Shown here one piece after another: positions 9,357 to 20,789 of a DNA stretch of 64,000 nucleotides. The first letter of the stretch is position 1, and each line of letters opens with the position of its first letter. Made by a program: the position numbers and the translations under genes. The DNA is from Viola odorata. Its lineage: Eukaryota > Streptophyta > Magnoliopsida > Malpighiales > Violaceae. Location: contig OY829539.1 of the NCBI GenBank assembly GCA_963691705.1, positions 9,798,501 to 9,862,500 of the forward strand. Reading direction: 5' to 3'. Below the pieces are notes generated by a model. The model did not search any database. It was given only the letters and a program-made list of their open reading frames with translations, and was not told the DNA's origin.

Positions 9357-11425
9357 TGTTGCTACCCGATTTTTAACATTTTCGTCACATCATATTCGTT
9401 TTTTTCGTCATATTATTAACCTTATTTACATTTATTATTGACGTTTATTTACTGTTTATTATTTGCATCGCATTTCGTATCATTTCATTTTTTTTCCTTT
9501 TATTCTGCATTTTAATGTTTTCCGTTCGAACCATAGATCAAATATTTTTGTCTATTTTATATTTTACATTTTCGTCTCGTATCATTTCATTTATCTCATT
9601 TTATTTCACATTTTGGTATTTTTCGTTTGAATTTTCATCAGTTTTCAGCAAGCTTTTCCCGTACCATTGGCTCGAACCAATAAATAAATACTAAAACCTT
9701 TTCCATCTCCATCTCACCACAACCGTTGGATTGGTCAACCAGTGGATGGTCAACCATCCAACAGTCGTCTCTTTTTTCCCTTAAGCCACCTTCCATTTCT
9801 CCTTGTTCCTTCAATTGAAACATCCCACCCTCTCCGACCATTTTTTCCTCAATCCATAAATGCCTCACCATTCTTTTCAAAAAGCCTACTCCCTCTCCTT
9901 CTTCATTTTTCCAAACCTGCTCTTCCACCCTTAACCTATGGCTCATCACCTTTCCGGCTCATTGCTTCAATCTCACGCTCACTGCTCCTTCCTTGCTCCT
10001 TACTCTCAAAATTTCTCTATAAATACTCCCCTCCTCTCATGCATTTGACTCACCAATACACAAATACAAAATCACTCTCTAAAGCTCTCACTAGAAATTG
10101 GCTCAACAAAGGTTGAAGCTCTCTCTCTCTCTAGCTTTTCAAAACTTTCGTTTTAAAAGCTTCTTCTATACCAACTTTTCAAAAAATTATTTGTTTGTGT
10201 TTTGAAGAAGCTAATTGCTTTCTTAGCTTTTAAATAAACTCTATTTAATTCATAGAATAATCTCACTGCTTCTTCGCGTCCAATTGTTGATCAATTCCGG
10301 CAAATTTCAAGTTTTTTTAATTTCCATTTTAATTAAATTCTTGGCCTTGTTTGCGTAAATTAAGTTGCTTTAATCGTTTAGTTGAATTGCTACTGCTGTA
10401 AGGGTCATTTTTTTGTAAATTTTATTTATTTTCATGATGATTAGACAGACAGTCATCGCCGGCGACGAGGGGAGGAAGACGATGAACAGTGGGAGCAACA
10501 ACTCCCACTTTCAAATCCATCACTTGGGCCGCGCGGGCCCATGGTGAAGACGCGCGCGCGAGCGCGCAAGGAGAGTACTAGGCCGCACATGCCCAGGCGT
10601 GAGGAGGAGAAGGGCTGTTGGCCAGCCCACGCACGAAGGAGGCAGTTGGGCTGCTCCAACTCACCAACCCATCAGTTGGGCTGGGCTTGGGCCCCGTTGT
10701 GGGCCCACTCTCAGCCTAGTGGGTCGGGCCCAATATTTTCAACCCGTCATTTTTTGTGCCAAGTGTACTGTTTATTTATTTTTCGCGCATTTGTACTGTT
10801 TATTTATTTCTGCACTCGTACTGTTTATTTATTTTTCATATGCTTGTTTATTTTCGCCCGCTATGCATGCTTAGATAATTATGCTATTCGTGCTTGTTTA
10901 AATCAATCATTTTTCACGCGCATACAAAAATCTTCCAGTACTTTAAACCTCATCTTTACCTCGTGCCAACAATCTCGATCAAAAGGGTAAAACCCGTAAC
11001 CTTTCAACAAGTACACTTTTCTCACCCTTTTATTTATTTCACGCTTTTTTCGCATACACGCTCGTGCATGAATATATAGAATTGTTAGAATTTAATTAAT
11101 CTATTGGGCATGATCATTAAATTAGGACATTTTATTTTCCAAGCATGATTAAAAACACCTCTTTTATCTCGTAGCCTTTTTTGGATGTGACTCGGGTGCC
11201 TAACACCTTCCCGAGTCCATAATACGACCCCGAACTACTGTTCTCGGGTTCAGACCCATTTTACCGTAGCTTTTATTTTTGTTATGCCATGACTTTAGGT
11301 TCCCTAAACCTAGAAACAAAAATAGGGTGGCGACTTCATTGCATTATGTGAGATGAGTCTGATTTTTATCTCACATCTCGTCCCAAACCCGCGTCGCGTA
11401 TAAAATTCAAAAAAGGGGTGCGACA
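9357..11425 (+). repeat. Ogre/Tat solo LTR (2069 bp) with 5-bp TSD
   Basis: Starts TGTTGCTACCCGATTTTTAA and ends GGGGTGCGACA. GTAAG flanks it at 9352-9356 and 11426-11430. There is no internal region, PBS or second LTR, so it is a product of LTR-LTR recombination. A TATA-like TATAAATACTCCCC lies at about 10018, followed by a CT repeat. GC-rich DNA occurs at 10450-10740. The conserved stem-loop lies at 11189-11217. Confidence 0.9.
10018..10027 (+). promoter_or_regulatory. Putative TATA box of the solo LTR
   Basis: CTATAAATACTCCCCTCC lies upstream of a pyrimidine-rich CTCTCTCTCTCT leader. A similar CTATAAATAGCTAGC sits at the equivalent place (about 16343) in the third LTR. The functional role is inferred. 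Confidence 0.45.
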
Positions 11426-13013
11426 GTAAGAAAAATAACTTTTTTATTCTTTTCTATATTTGTGTCTTTGTTATCTTGTTAGGTGTCTTTTGTTATCTAA
11501 TTAGGTGTATAATTATTTTTTTCTAAATGTACTGTGCTACACAGTTTCCTCTAAACACGTTAGACTTTCTCTCTATTTAATTGTCTATCTTTCAACAATC
11601 AAAATATCAAATGAGTTTGCTTTATAACTATGGTTAATTGCAAGTTAAAGAAAATGACAAATGACATAACCTTTGTATTAGAGTCCTTGAAAATTATAAT
11701 AAAGTGTGAAACATATTGTTCTAGTAATGCAAAAAAATATAACTGCAACAATAGACAAGTCTAGGATCGGAATTTCTTGGATGATTTGTTCCCATTCCTA
11801 ACCGTATTTTCTTCTACCTATTATTATTTACATCATTACTATGTAATTTTTATGTGATTATTATAATTTTTATGTAATTAATATATAATTTTGTGTCATT
11901 AATATAATTTGGCGAAGTTTTAGAAAACAGAGAAGGAAGAAAACGCTTTATTAGGTTATTTTTTATAATTAGTTTTGGAAAAATATTTTATTTAACAAAA
12001 AAAATTAACTTTCCCTGTAGGGGGGAATCACTCTTCCTACCCCCCTAGCCAATGAATCACTTTCCCCAATTTTTGGGAAAGTCAAGGCGCTCAAGAAAAG
12101 TTGGATTCCAGGAGAGAGTGATTCCTTGTCGCAACCAAACGCAATAAAGCTCGAAATCTCAGATTCTCGAGTCACTTTCCTCCTTGATTCCGCCAACCAA
12201 ATGCTACCTTAACTTTCCAAAAAATAGGGGAAAATGATTCATTGGCTTAGGGATGAGGAGAGTGATTCCTTAATGCAAGCTAATTTTTTTTTTGAAATTA
12301 CATATTGGTCCCATCATACTAGCATTATTCTAAGAAAGAGAAAAAAAAAACTTGTTCCCTTCTCTCTTTATTAATTTTTAGTTTCAATATTTTTATTAAT
12401 TTTTTTGACACTTTTTTTTATATGTGTTATTTTTTTAGTTTCATATTTTTTAATATTTAATTTTTAAAGTTTTTCTAAAATTTTCCTTATTTATGTTTCA
12501 TATACTTTTTTAAAATTTTAGGACAGTTTTTAAATTTTAAAAAGATATGATACATTTTTTAAATTGCACATTATTTTTTAAATCTTTTTTAAGTTTGATA
12601 AAAATATATATTCTAAACGCTGGATAAAAAAAGTTCATTAAGTTAAATTTCTTAATCCACCGTCAACCAACCCCTTGTAATAACGAAGAATTTGAAAACT
12701 CATTTGATATTTTAATTGTTGAAAAATAGACAACTAAATAGAGACAAAATCCATGATAAAATATATATAGAAAAGAATAATTAGATGCCTAACAAAATAA
12801 CAAAGACACAAATATAGAAAAGGATAAAGTAGTCATTTTTTTTACTTTCCTTGAAGATTTCCAAGTACAAAACAAACACAATAATGTTACTTTTCTGAAA
12901 ATCTTAAATCCCTACCAAATACAAAAAACTAACATTCCTCTCAATCACTCTCCCAAAAGAATAATTACATGGGAGAAAGTAGCATTCTGTGAACCGAACC
13001 AAACACTACCTTA

Positions 13014-13817
13014 GTAAAAAATTTAGGTTGCGTTTCACAACGCAAAATTTTCTGTTTTGCAAAAATGAAAATTCTATTTCACAGCTACAGTACATTTTCT
13101 GTTTTCCAGCCTTAGAAAACTCGAAATCGTATTCATCTAACAACTATTTCTTATTTTTTTGAAAAACAAAAGCAACTACTTTTGTTAAATCAATTTTATT
13201 TTAATTAAAAAATAATAAACTAAATAGTAGCCTATTTTAAGTTTGTTAAAGATCAAATATAAATATGCTAAATATATTCATGTCTAAATTCAAAAGCATA
13301 AGCCATTTAGAGGCTAGTTAATTTTGGAAAATTTTTAGAAAATTTTCCAAAAGTTAGAAAAAATTTCAAAATCTATTTCACAGCAACATTTTCCTAAATG
13401 GAAAATTTTCAGCAAATTTTTCAGTTTTACAATTGCAAAACAGTTTTTTAGAATTAACACTACAAGTTTAGAAAATTTTGCAAACGCCATATTTGAAGTT
13501 TTCCAAAAAAATAAATTCAAAACATAGTTAATCTAAAAAAGAAACAATGTTATTTTAGACATGTCTACCCTTGTAATTTTGATATGCTAAATCTAATCAT
13601 GTTAAAAATCATATATAAATATAATAATTCTGTTTATGAAAATAAAACACATATAAAATAGTATTGAATTATTTGTTCATGACGTGAATACTACAAATTT
13701 GAACATTCAAAACATACTTAATTTAACTTGTTACTTCTTCATATTCTAACAATTATTATAATTAGCCCATAATTGATCTGCAATATTCTCTCCACCGAAT
13801 TCATAAGTTGTTGTTAG
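13014..13817. other. AT-rich DNA, possible degenerate MITE
   Basis: No gene. GGTTGCGTTTCACAACGC at 13027 and an inverse-related AGAAAATTTTGCAAACGCC at about 13469-13487 could be the ends of a diverged MITE. No clean target duplication was found. Confidence 0.3.
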
Positions 13818-14527
13818 GGTTGACCGTTGACTTTAATTAAAAAATTCAGAAAAAATTTAAAAAATCCAAAAAAACGTAAAAAATCAAAACAATGTAAAAA
13901 ATCCCATAAACAATTAATCTAAAAATTCAGAAAAAAATTTAAAAATTCCAAAAAAAATGTAAAAAAAATAATTAATCTAAAAATCAACAAAAAATTCTAA
14001 AAATAAATAATTAATATAAAAATAAAAAAAATGAATTAATCTAAAATTCCAAAAAAATGTAAAAATTCAGAAAAATGTAAAAATAACCAAAATAATTTAA
14101 TTAATCTAAAAATTCGGAAAAATTGTAGAAATCCAAAAGAAAATTAATTAATAAAAAAATTCCAAAAAAAATGTAAATTCCAGAAATTAATCTAAAAATC
14201 CAGAAAATGTTTAAAAACCAAAATAAAATTAATTAATTTATTTTGGAATTTTACATTTTATTTGTGAATTTTTACATTTTTTGTATGTTTTACAATTATG
14301 TTTTGAATTTTATCATTGTTTTGGATTTTTAGATTAATTAAATAGTTTTTTGAAATTTTTGCATTTTGTTTCTAGATTTTTAGGTTAATTAATTTTGTTT
14401 CAGAATTTTTACATTTTTTGGGAATTTTGACAATTTTTTAAAGATTTGTTTTGGAATTTTTACATTTTTTTGGATTTTTTATATTTTTTCTGAAATTTTT
14501 TAATTAGAGTCAAGGGTCAACATTAAC
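13818..14527. repeat. Large inverted repeat / foldback element (~710 bp)
   Basis: The left end GGTTGACCGTTGACTTTAAT is mirrored at the right by the complement of TAATTAGAGTCAAGGGTCAA. The arms consist of repeated AATTCAGAAAAAATTTAAAA / AATCCAAAAAAATG phrases on the left and their complements on the right. The axis is near 14228, inside an AATTAATTAATT core. No coding capacity. A TSD could not be set, so the superfamily is open. Confidence 0.65.
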
Positions 14528-14619
14528 GGTCTTTTAGTTTGACTAACAAAAAGTACACCTTTATCGTTGACTCTTGGTACATGGGAGGTTGAATAGAGTT
14601 TTTAAAAGCCAGGGGAAGT

Positions 14620-15580
14620 TTTTATTTTTCGCGTTAGTACAGGGCGGCTGACTAGTTGAACCGGATTTAACCGGGTTCAACTGGGGTTTGACCGAGGTTC
14701 GACCGGATTGACCCGTTGGTACAGTGTGAACCGTTCACTCAGCGAACCGTTCGAGCTTCGATGATTGAACCGGATTGAATTGGCTATTTTCTATCTAGCA
14801 TTTTATAATACATCAAAATCAAATACCAAGTAAATCAAACGTTAAAAATAATGAAACAATCCAGCATTCATATGAAATGATATTCAAACTTCAAACTTCA
14901 AACACACTTAAATATCCAAATTACAAAATAAAGAAACAATCCAACATTCAAATTAAATGATATTCAAAATTCAAACACACTTAAATATCCAAATTATAAA
15001 ATAAAAAAAACAATCCAACATTCAAATTAAATGATAGCAAAAGTTCAAACACACTTAAATATCCACAATCCATGAATCAACAACATCATGAGAGGTTGAG
15101 CCACTAGCATGATCGAAAATGTCTTCATAACGATGCCCACTTTCATCTGCATCATTCCCATCATCAAGCACATCTTGAAGGTTCAACTCTAGTATTATCA
15201 AATAAAACATAAAAATAATCAATCAATAAATTAACAAGAATAGTTTCATATCAACAACTTTTATAATAAGTAAGTAGTTACCAACTTACCATCATTACGG
15301 GCTTCTTGAATATTACATGCTTCCATATCATTTCGGAAAATATCCAATTCTAAACTTGTTAGACTTGGTGGTTCATCTTCTAATATCCAAGTATCATTAC
15401 CTTGAAGCTCCTCAAAATTTATAGGGTCATAATTCCTACCCTTTAAAGTTTTAGATTAATTAACCAAAATATCAGCAAGTTGTCCAAATGCAACTAGAGT
15501 TAAAATTCAAAATTATAGATTGTTAATAAATAAAAAGATCAACAGTAAAAAGTATAGAAATGATATTTAATTTTTCATCA
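14620..15580 (-). mobile_element. hAT transposon 3' end with a transposase C-terminal relic
   Basis: On the minus strand, 15292-15450 encodes a stretch beginning NYDPINFEELQ and continuing with an acidic/hydrophobic tail like the C-terminus of plant hAT transposases. An intron with GTAAGT and AG borders (about 15195-15291) separates it from a last exon that ends WIVDI-stop at about 15056. Downstream (minus sense) come three ~75-bp tandem repeats (14850-15070). After them lie subterminal CCGGTTCAA-type repeats at 14650-14770. The N-terminal part is missing, and the next LTR begins beside it. The family call comes from motif resemblance. Confidence 0.5.
14850..15070. repeat. Tandem repeat, ~75 bp x 3
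   Basis: AAACAATCCAACATTCAAAT ... CAAACACACTTAAATATCC recurs three times within the non-coding 3' part of the hAT relic. Confidence 0.7.
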
Positions 15581-15619
15581 TCAAATATTTTTCTCATTTC
15601 AAGCATCAATTTTCTTAAA

Positions 15620-17864
15620 ATCATAAGTCAGTTTATTTTCGTCCAACTGATATTTATTTTTACGCCTCGTGTTATTTAAATTTTATTTCACCACTTGTTC
15701 GCATTTTTATCACTTTTCCAGTTCGAACTCGTATCAGTTCCGAGTAAAATTCTTGAAACCAAGGGTCGAACAATTTCTCTCATTAGCTACTTATTTTCTA
15801 TTATTTTTATAACTCGCGCTATCTCTTGGCGCTTCGTTCAAAATTTTATTTTAGCATTTTTCATGTTTGAACTTTTGTCATTTAGAAATGAATTTTTATC
15901 CAGCGATACGGCAAACTTTTCGTCTCTTACTGTATGCTAATCATTGCAACTTATTTTATTATACGTTTTAACATTTTTTGTTCGATTTTATATTCATTTT
16001 CTCGCAAAATTGCTCGTACCGTCACCTGGAAGAGAATAATTAAATAATAAATCAAACTTTTCATCTCTACCATTGATCTAGTTGACTTTTGAAACTCAAC
16101 CAAGATCAATGGCCTCATATTTTCCACGTAGGTATGCATGTTTTCTATTTGGTTCATACACGAACCCATTTCTCCTCCTTTCTCCTCGTCTCTTCGCCTC
16201 GATCGTCGTCCCTATGCGACCAGCAACCTTGAATCTCCCAGCCAACCTCAACCACACAACCACTGCAACACTGCTCCTCCCTTGCTCCCCAAGTTAGCCT
16301 CGTCCACACGCATTTTTCTTCGCCAAACTCACACGATTATCGGCTATAAATAGCTAGCTCCCTCCCTCATTTTTCCTTGCCAGTTCACGAATAAAATCTC
16401 TCCCTCTCTAGCATCTGCTCTCTATCACGAGCGATAGCTTACTTCAAGCTTCGGGTTGAAGTCACTCCAGTTTAAAAATTTGTTGCTTGTTTTAAGCGTT
16501 TTTATGCATTTTTTTAAAAAAAACTTTTGTTCGGATTTTGATGAAGAAAAATGGTCGTGTTGTTTTCAAATAATCTCTATTTTATATTTAGATTAATTAC
16601 GTTGTTTTATTCACCGAATTACTAGACAAATTCGAGCAAATTTTAAATTTTTCGATTATTTAAGTATAAACAGTTTTTATTCAATTAGTTGTTGTTTTCA
16701 CTGATTTTAACTACTGTAACTGTGTGCGCAGGCTCCTGTGTTAGCAAGGAATTTTTTCTGGCTGATTTTGGCATGTTACCGTGGTGGTTCTATCCTTGGT
16801 CGCCGGAAACGGCGCCGGCGACTCAAGGACAGGGACGATGAACAGGGAGCAATGACTCCCTGTTTAAAATTTCACTTGGGCCATGGCAGGTCCAAGCAAG
16901 GCAGCAGCGCGCGCGCGCGTGGGTGAGGAGAAAGCTGGGCCTTCGGCCCAGCGCATTAGAGAAAGACTGGGTTGCCCCAGCCAGCCGAGCTGGTGGGCCC
17001 ACTCCCGGCCCAGTGGGCCGGGCCCAATATTTTCGTCCGTTTTTATGCCGTCGTGCACTTGTAATATTTATTTCTGCGCCTTGTACTGTTTATTTAATTT
17101 TTCGCACACTTGTACTGTTTATTTATTTTCTTAGGCCTGCATGTTTAACTATTTATTTTCATATGCTTTTGCATGTTTAATTATTCTGCTCGCGTTGAAT
17201 CGTCAAAAATTACTATTTCGCTCGGATACGATAATTTTGATATCGATTATTCGTATGCTCGTATTACTTAATTAATTATTTTTGCATGCTCTCGAATGCT
17301 TAAATAATTATTTTCGCTCGCATTTTATTCTTAAAATTAATTATTTGCTTGCGATAAGCCGTTAAATATTCATCTATTTTTCGACTATCATTTTCTCATA
17401 CTAATACTCTTGATCAAAAGAGGGTAAATCAACTCCTACCCTTCACAAGTAAATATTCCTTACCCTTTTATGTATTTCACTTTTTTTAAATGCTTTCATA
17501 TGCATAATATTTAGAATTGATAGAATTTAATCCGTTGGGCATGATCACATAATTTAGGACCTTTTATTTTCCAGCATGATTTAAACACTTTTTTTATCCG
17601 GTAACCTTTTAGGATGTGACTCGGGTGCCTAACACCTTCCAGAGTCCATAAATCGACCCCGAACCACTGTTCTAGGGTTTAGACCCACTTTTACCTTAGC
17701 TTTTTATTTTGTTTTCTGCCATATTCTCAAAAGATAGGTTGCCTAAACCTACAAACAAAATAGGGTGGCGACTTCTCTGCATCATGTGAGATGAGTCCGA
17801 TTTCATCTCACATCTCATCCCAAATTTGCGTCGCGCAAATAAATTCCAAAAAGGGGGTGCGACA
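15620..17864 (+). repeat. Ogre/Tat 5' LTR, copy 3 (left border approximate)
   Basis: Ends AAAAAGGGGGTGCGACA, immediately followed by a PBS. It shares with the other two LTRs the GACTCGGGTGCCTAACACC hairpin (17618-17646, one stem base changed), AGGGTGGCGACTTC (17761) and a GC-rich block (16790-17030). A TATA-like CTATAAATAGC is at about 16343. Confidence 0.7.
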
Positions 17865-17866
17865 GT

Positions 17867-17886
17867 TTGGCGACTTCACTGGGGAC
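17867..17886 (+). other. Primer-binding site, Ogre/Tat type
   Basis: TTGGCGACTTCACTGGGGAC starts two bases after the LTR end. A PBS of this type, matched to a tRNA-Arg 3' end, is reported for Ogre/Tat elements; the exact tRNA was not checked. Confidence 0.7.
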
Positions 17887-18073
17887 TAATAGGGTCGAAG
17901 CCGGAAATTCTTGGGGGTGTTTATTTTTATTGTATTTATTTGCTTCGATAAATTGCTGAATTTTTCTTATATGATATTTTACATAATTTATTTGATATAA
18001 TGTATTATCACATGATTTTTTGCATGATTAATTACTTTTCATGTATTTATTTGCTTTTGTAAATTGTTTATAC

Positions 18074-18589
18074 CCATGTTTTCAGAACCGGACCGGACCG
18101 GCAGGTCCATCCGGTTCAACCGGCCATTTTCACGTTTCCGGTCCGATTCGCCTTTCGGACCGGATTGCCTTCTGACCCGGGTTGGACCGGACGAACCGGT
18201 CGGTTTTTACGTAACCGGCGAACCGGATTGAACCAGCCGGTTTGATGAGCCAAACCAAAACGACGCCGTTTTGGTTTGGTTTTTTTTTTTTAAATTTTTT
18301 TTTGATGGACCGGCCCATTACAGGCATGGGCCGGCCCATCAGAGAGGCAACCAAAAGGACGCCGTTTTTGGACTTTTTCAATTTTAATAATATTTTTTGA
18401 TATATTATAAAATGCTACAGTAAAAACCAGCCGGTTCAATCCGGTTTTTTCGTCTAAAATTTACCGGTTTAATGTGTAAATGGTTCCGGACGGACCAGCA
18501 TCTACAATCCGGTCGAACCCGGTTCAACCCGGTTGAACCACCAAATTGGCGAAAATGGTTCGTTATCCGGTCCGGTTCTGAAAACTATG
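18074..18589. mobile_element. hAT-type MITE with TTTTCAGAACCGGACCGG termini
   Basis: The ends CATGTTTTCAGAACCGGACC and GGTCCGGTTCTGAAAACTAT are inverted repeats. GTTTATAC (18066-18073) and GTTTCTAC (18590-18597) are a plausible 8-bp duplication with one difference, although a one-base ambiguity remains at the border. The interior is filled with CCGGTTCAACCGG-type subterminal repeats. 18390-18440 (TATTATAAAATGCTACAG...) matches the complement of 14775-14815 in the hAT relic, so it looks like a deletion derivative of that family. It lies in the untranslated leader of the Ogre/Tat copy. Confidence 0.7.
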
Positions 18590-18919
18590 GTTTCTACATG
18601 ATTTGTTGCTATGTGTTACTCGCTTTGATTAACTGTCATTGCATATGCATTTTTCACGCATAATCCCTATCGTCGGGCATCGCCAAATAGGATTAGGTCA
18701 GTAGTAGTGAAGTCCTGGGGCCCACGCCCTGGTAAGCTTTCACGAACCCTCACTCGGACTTGAACCCCTAAATGGTTTGAGCACCCCGGATCCTTTTATG
18801 ATTCGGTAAACGCTCTCATATCCATTTACTGAGGGACCACTTCTATGGTATCATCCGAGAGCCTTTCAGCCAGAATAGAAATAGTTGGTGTCACCCCCGC
18901 ATATGCATCATTTTGAAAT

Positions 18920-19200
18920 GCGTATTGTGATCGTGTTTCACCTTTCTCATAGCTGATTTCTCAAATTTTCCACATTTCACAACTAATTTCTTAAAAATTT
19001 CCCATTTACAACTGATTTCTCAAATTCTTCCACATTTTACAACTGATTTCGCAATTTTTCCATATTTATAAACTTTTCGTAAATTTTCTCGGTCTATAAA
19101 TTTTCTCTGTAAATTTTCCACATTGGAAATATTTTCTCGCAAAATTTCCACATGGGTAAATTTTTCGTAAAATTGTCACACTTGCAATGTCTCCATCTTT
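18920..19200 (+). repeat. Imperfect short tandem repeats in the element leader
   Basis: CACAACTGATTTCTCAAATTTTTCCACATT-like phrases recur seven or so times at about 35-40 bp spacing before gag. Confidence 0.5.
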
Positions 19201-19315
19201 GCAAAAACTAGTTAAACTTATAATTATTTCCTTCGTTCATTTTTCAGGAAAATGTTGCTCCCAGAAAGCAAACTATTCCTCGCAAGATCCATGCGACTAG
19301 ACGGCAAATAGGAAA

Positions 19316-20703
19316 GATGACAGAGCATGGTAGAACGGAGGAGACATTAAAAGCTAAAATAACTGAGTTACAAAAAACAAGTTCGAGTTGCTACGGCAAG
19401 GGCTGAACAAGGTAAGAGCGGGAACGGGCAACGATTGATCTTCTGCCCGGTTTTTACCCCTAGGGGAGCCATCTGCTTCATCTGCGGTTGCTGTTACTTC
19501 CATCATATCCCAGTCATGGTAGCCCTTGTTCCTTAATCCAAATTCCCTTCAGTTCGTCACATCGAATGTCCCGACCTTTGAAGTTGGCATCACCAGACAA
19601 GGCGGTACACCCATTGGGCCACCTCTGACTAGGCTCAAGCTCGATCTCAGGCCATTCCACTTGATTCACAATTTTCGGACCATCAGGAACTCAGCCTCAT
19701 GGGGGCAATCAGATACAACCACATGTATCCTTTGGGTATCCATCAGTTATTGGTTTTGGCACCAATAAAATAGAGGGGCCAAGTATCGACAAGATAAGTC
19801 TGTTAGAAGGAGAGAGTGAGGGTTCCCTTCGACCCAACAACTCCTGTGGATATGTGTATGGTATCAGGGATTACCATACCTCGAAAATTTAAGATTCTAG
19901 AATTCAAAAAGTACTTTGGGATCGAGTGCCCCAAGGCTCACCACAAAAACTACTGCAATAAGATGTTAAAGGTGGAACATAATGAACCTTTATTGATCCA
20001 TTTATTCAAGGAGAGTCTGGCCAAGCACACCTTGACTGGGTACATGGGGCTGGATAAGATCAGGATCAGGACCTTGAGAAGAGAACCGGCGAATTGGTGA
20101 TGGCTTATGCTCTGAAATTAAGAGAATTAGCAGCTGGGATCTCTCCTCTTTTGAGCAAAAAAAACTCGTATCGATTTTGCAAACACCTTCCAAGCTCCTT
20201 ATAACACTCATCTCATCTCCTATCCGTCCAGCAGCTTCCTTGACATGGTCCTAGTGGCAGAGAGAGTGGAATAAGGAATCAAATCCGGAAGGATCATTGT
20301 TTCCGCGCCAAAGGAAACACTCAAGAGATCGCCTATCATGGAGGGAGATGTCAGCTTCGCCACCTACCAACCAGGTCGCAGACAACCTTTTCCGTCTCCT
20401 CCACCACAACCCATAAACTCATAACCATAAGAATTGGGAGCCACTGCCACCCCTTCCAGTTCTTTTGGGAGAGATTTACAAGCATCTATAGGCAGCAGAG
20501 CAAATCGTGCCCACTCCAACCAGTACAACCTCCTTACCCGAAGTGGTATGATCCTAGTGTTGCATGCGAATACCACGCTGGAGCTCAGGGCCACACAAAA
20601 GAAAACTGTTACGCCTTTAAAGGAAAGGTTAATCACTTGCTAAAGAGCGGATGGATCTCTCTAAAAGAGTTAGCCGAAGGACTCTACCCGACCACCAGCT
20701 CTT
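19316..20703 (+). pseudogene. Degenerate gag of the Ogre/Tat element
   Basis: The frame must be followed across several shifts and stops. Recognisable pieces: a start at 19316 (MTEHGR...), a capsid-like segment at 19816-20100 with VSGITIPRKFKILEFKKYFG and PKAHHKNYCNKML, then LRELAAGISPLL (about 20112-20150). After that comes a SGRIIVSAPKE segment (about 20286) and a zinc-knuckle-like CEYHAGAQGHTKENC (about 20562-20606) followed by KSGWISLKELAEG. These are hallmarks of Tat/Ogre gag polyproteins, which form virus-like particles. A stop at 20701-20703 ends it and no protease follows. Clearly non-functional. Confidence 0.65.
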
Positions 20704-20789
20704 GAATGAATGCTCTCCAGACCCACGATGGACCCATTCAGCTTATTCCTTCAGCAGAAGTATCTCCGATATTTTTGTGTATCAGTCGA

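Larger units (their letters stand above)
9199..12208 (+). mobile_element. Inner Harbinger/Tourist-type MITE, interrupted by a solo LTR (element X)
   Basis: Starts GGTAGTGTTTGGTTCACGG and ends CCGCCAACCAAATGCTACC, with TTA duplicated at 9196-9198 and 12209-12211. Without the solo LTR and one copy of its TSD it is 936 bp. Element Y is the same family in inverse orientation, so a related element jumped into an existing copy about 130 bp from its end. Confidence 0.8.
9072..13010 (-). mobile_element. Outer Harbinger/Tourist-type MITE, interrupted (element Y)
   Basis: Its ends are GGGTGTGTTTGGTTGGCGG (left) and AACCGAACCAAACACTACC (right), flanked by TTA at 9069-9071 and 13011-13013. The two halves, 9072-9198 and 12212-13010, rejoin at the inserted element's TTA duplication to give about 926 bp. 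That sequence is collinear with the inner element read in the opposite direction. TTA duplications and a GGNNNTGTTTGG terminus fit PIF/Harbinger (Tourist-like) MITEs. No coding capacity. Confidence 0.8.

Noticed and set aside
13027..13490. Candidate MITE with GGTTGCGTTTCACAACGC end
   Set aside because: Inverted similarity is weak and no target duplication could be set, so it is only described as possible.
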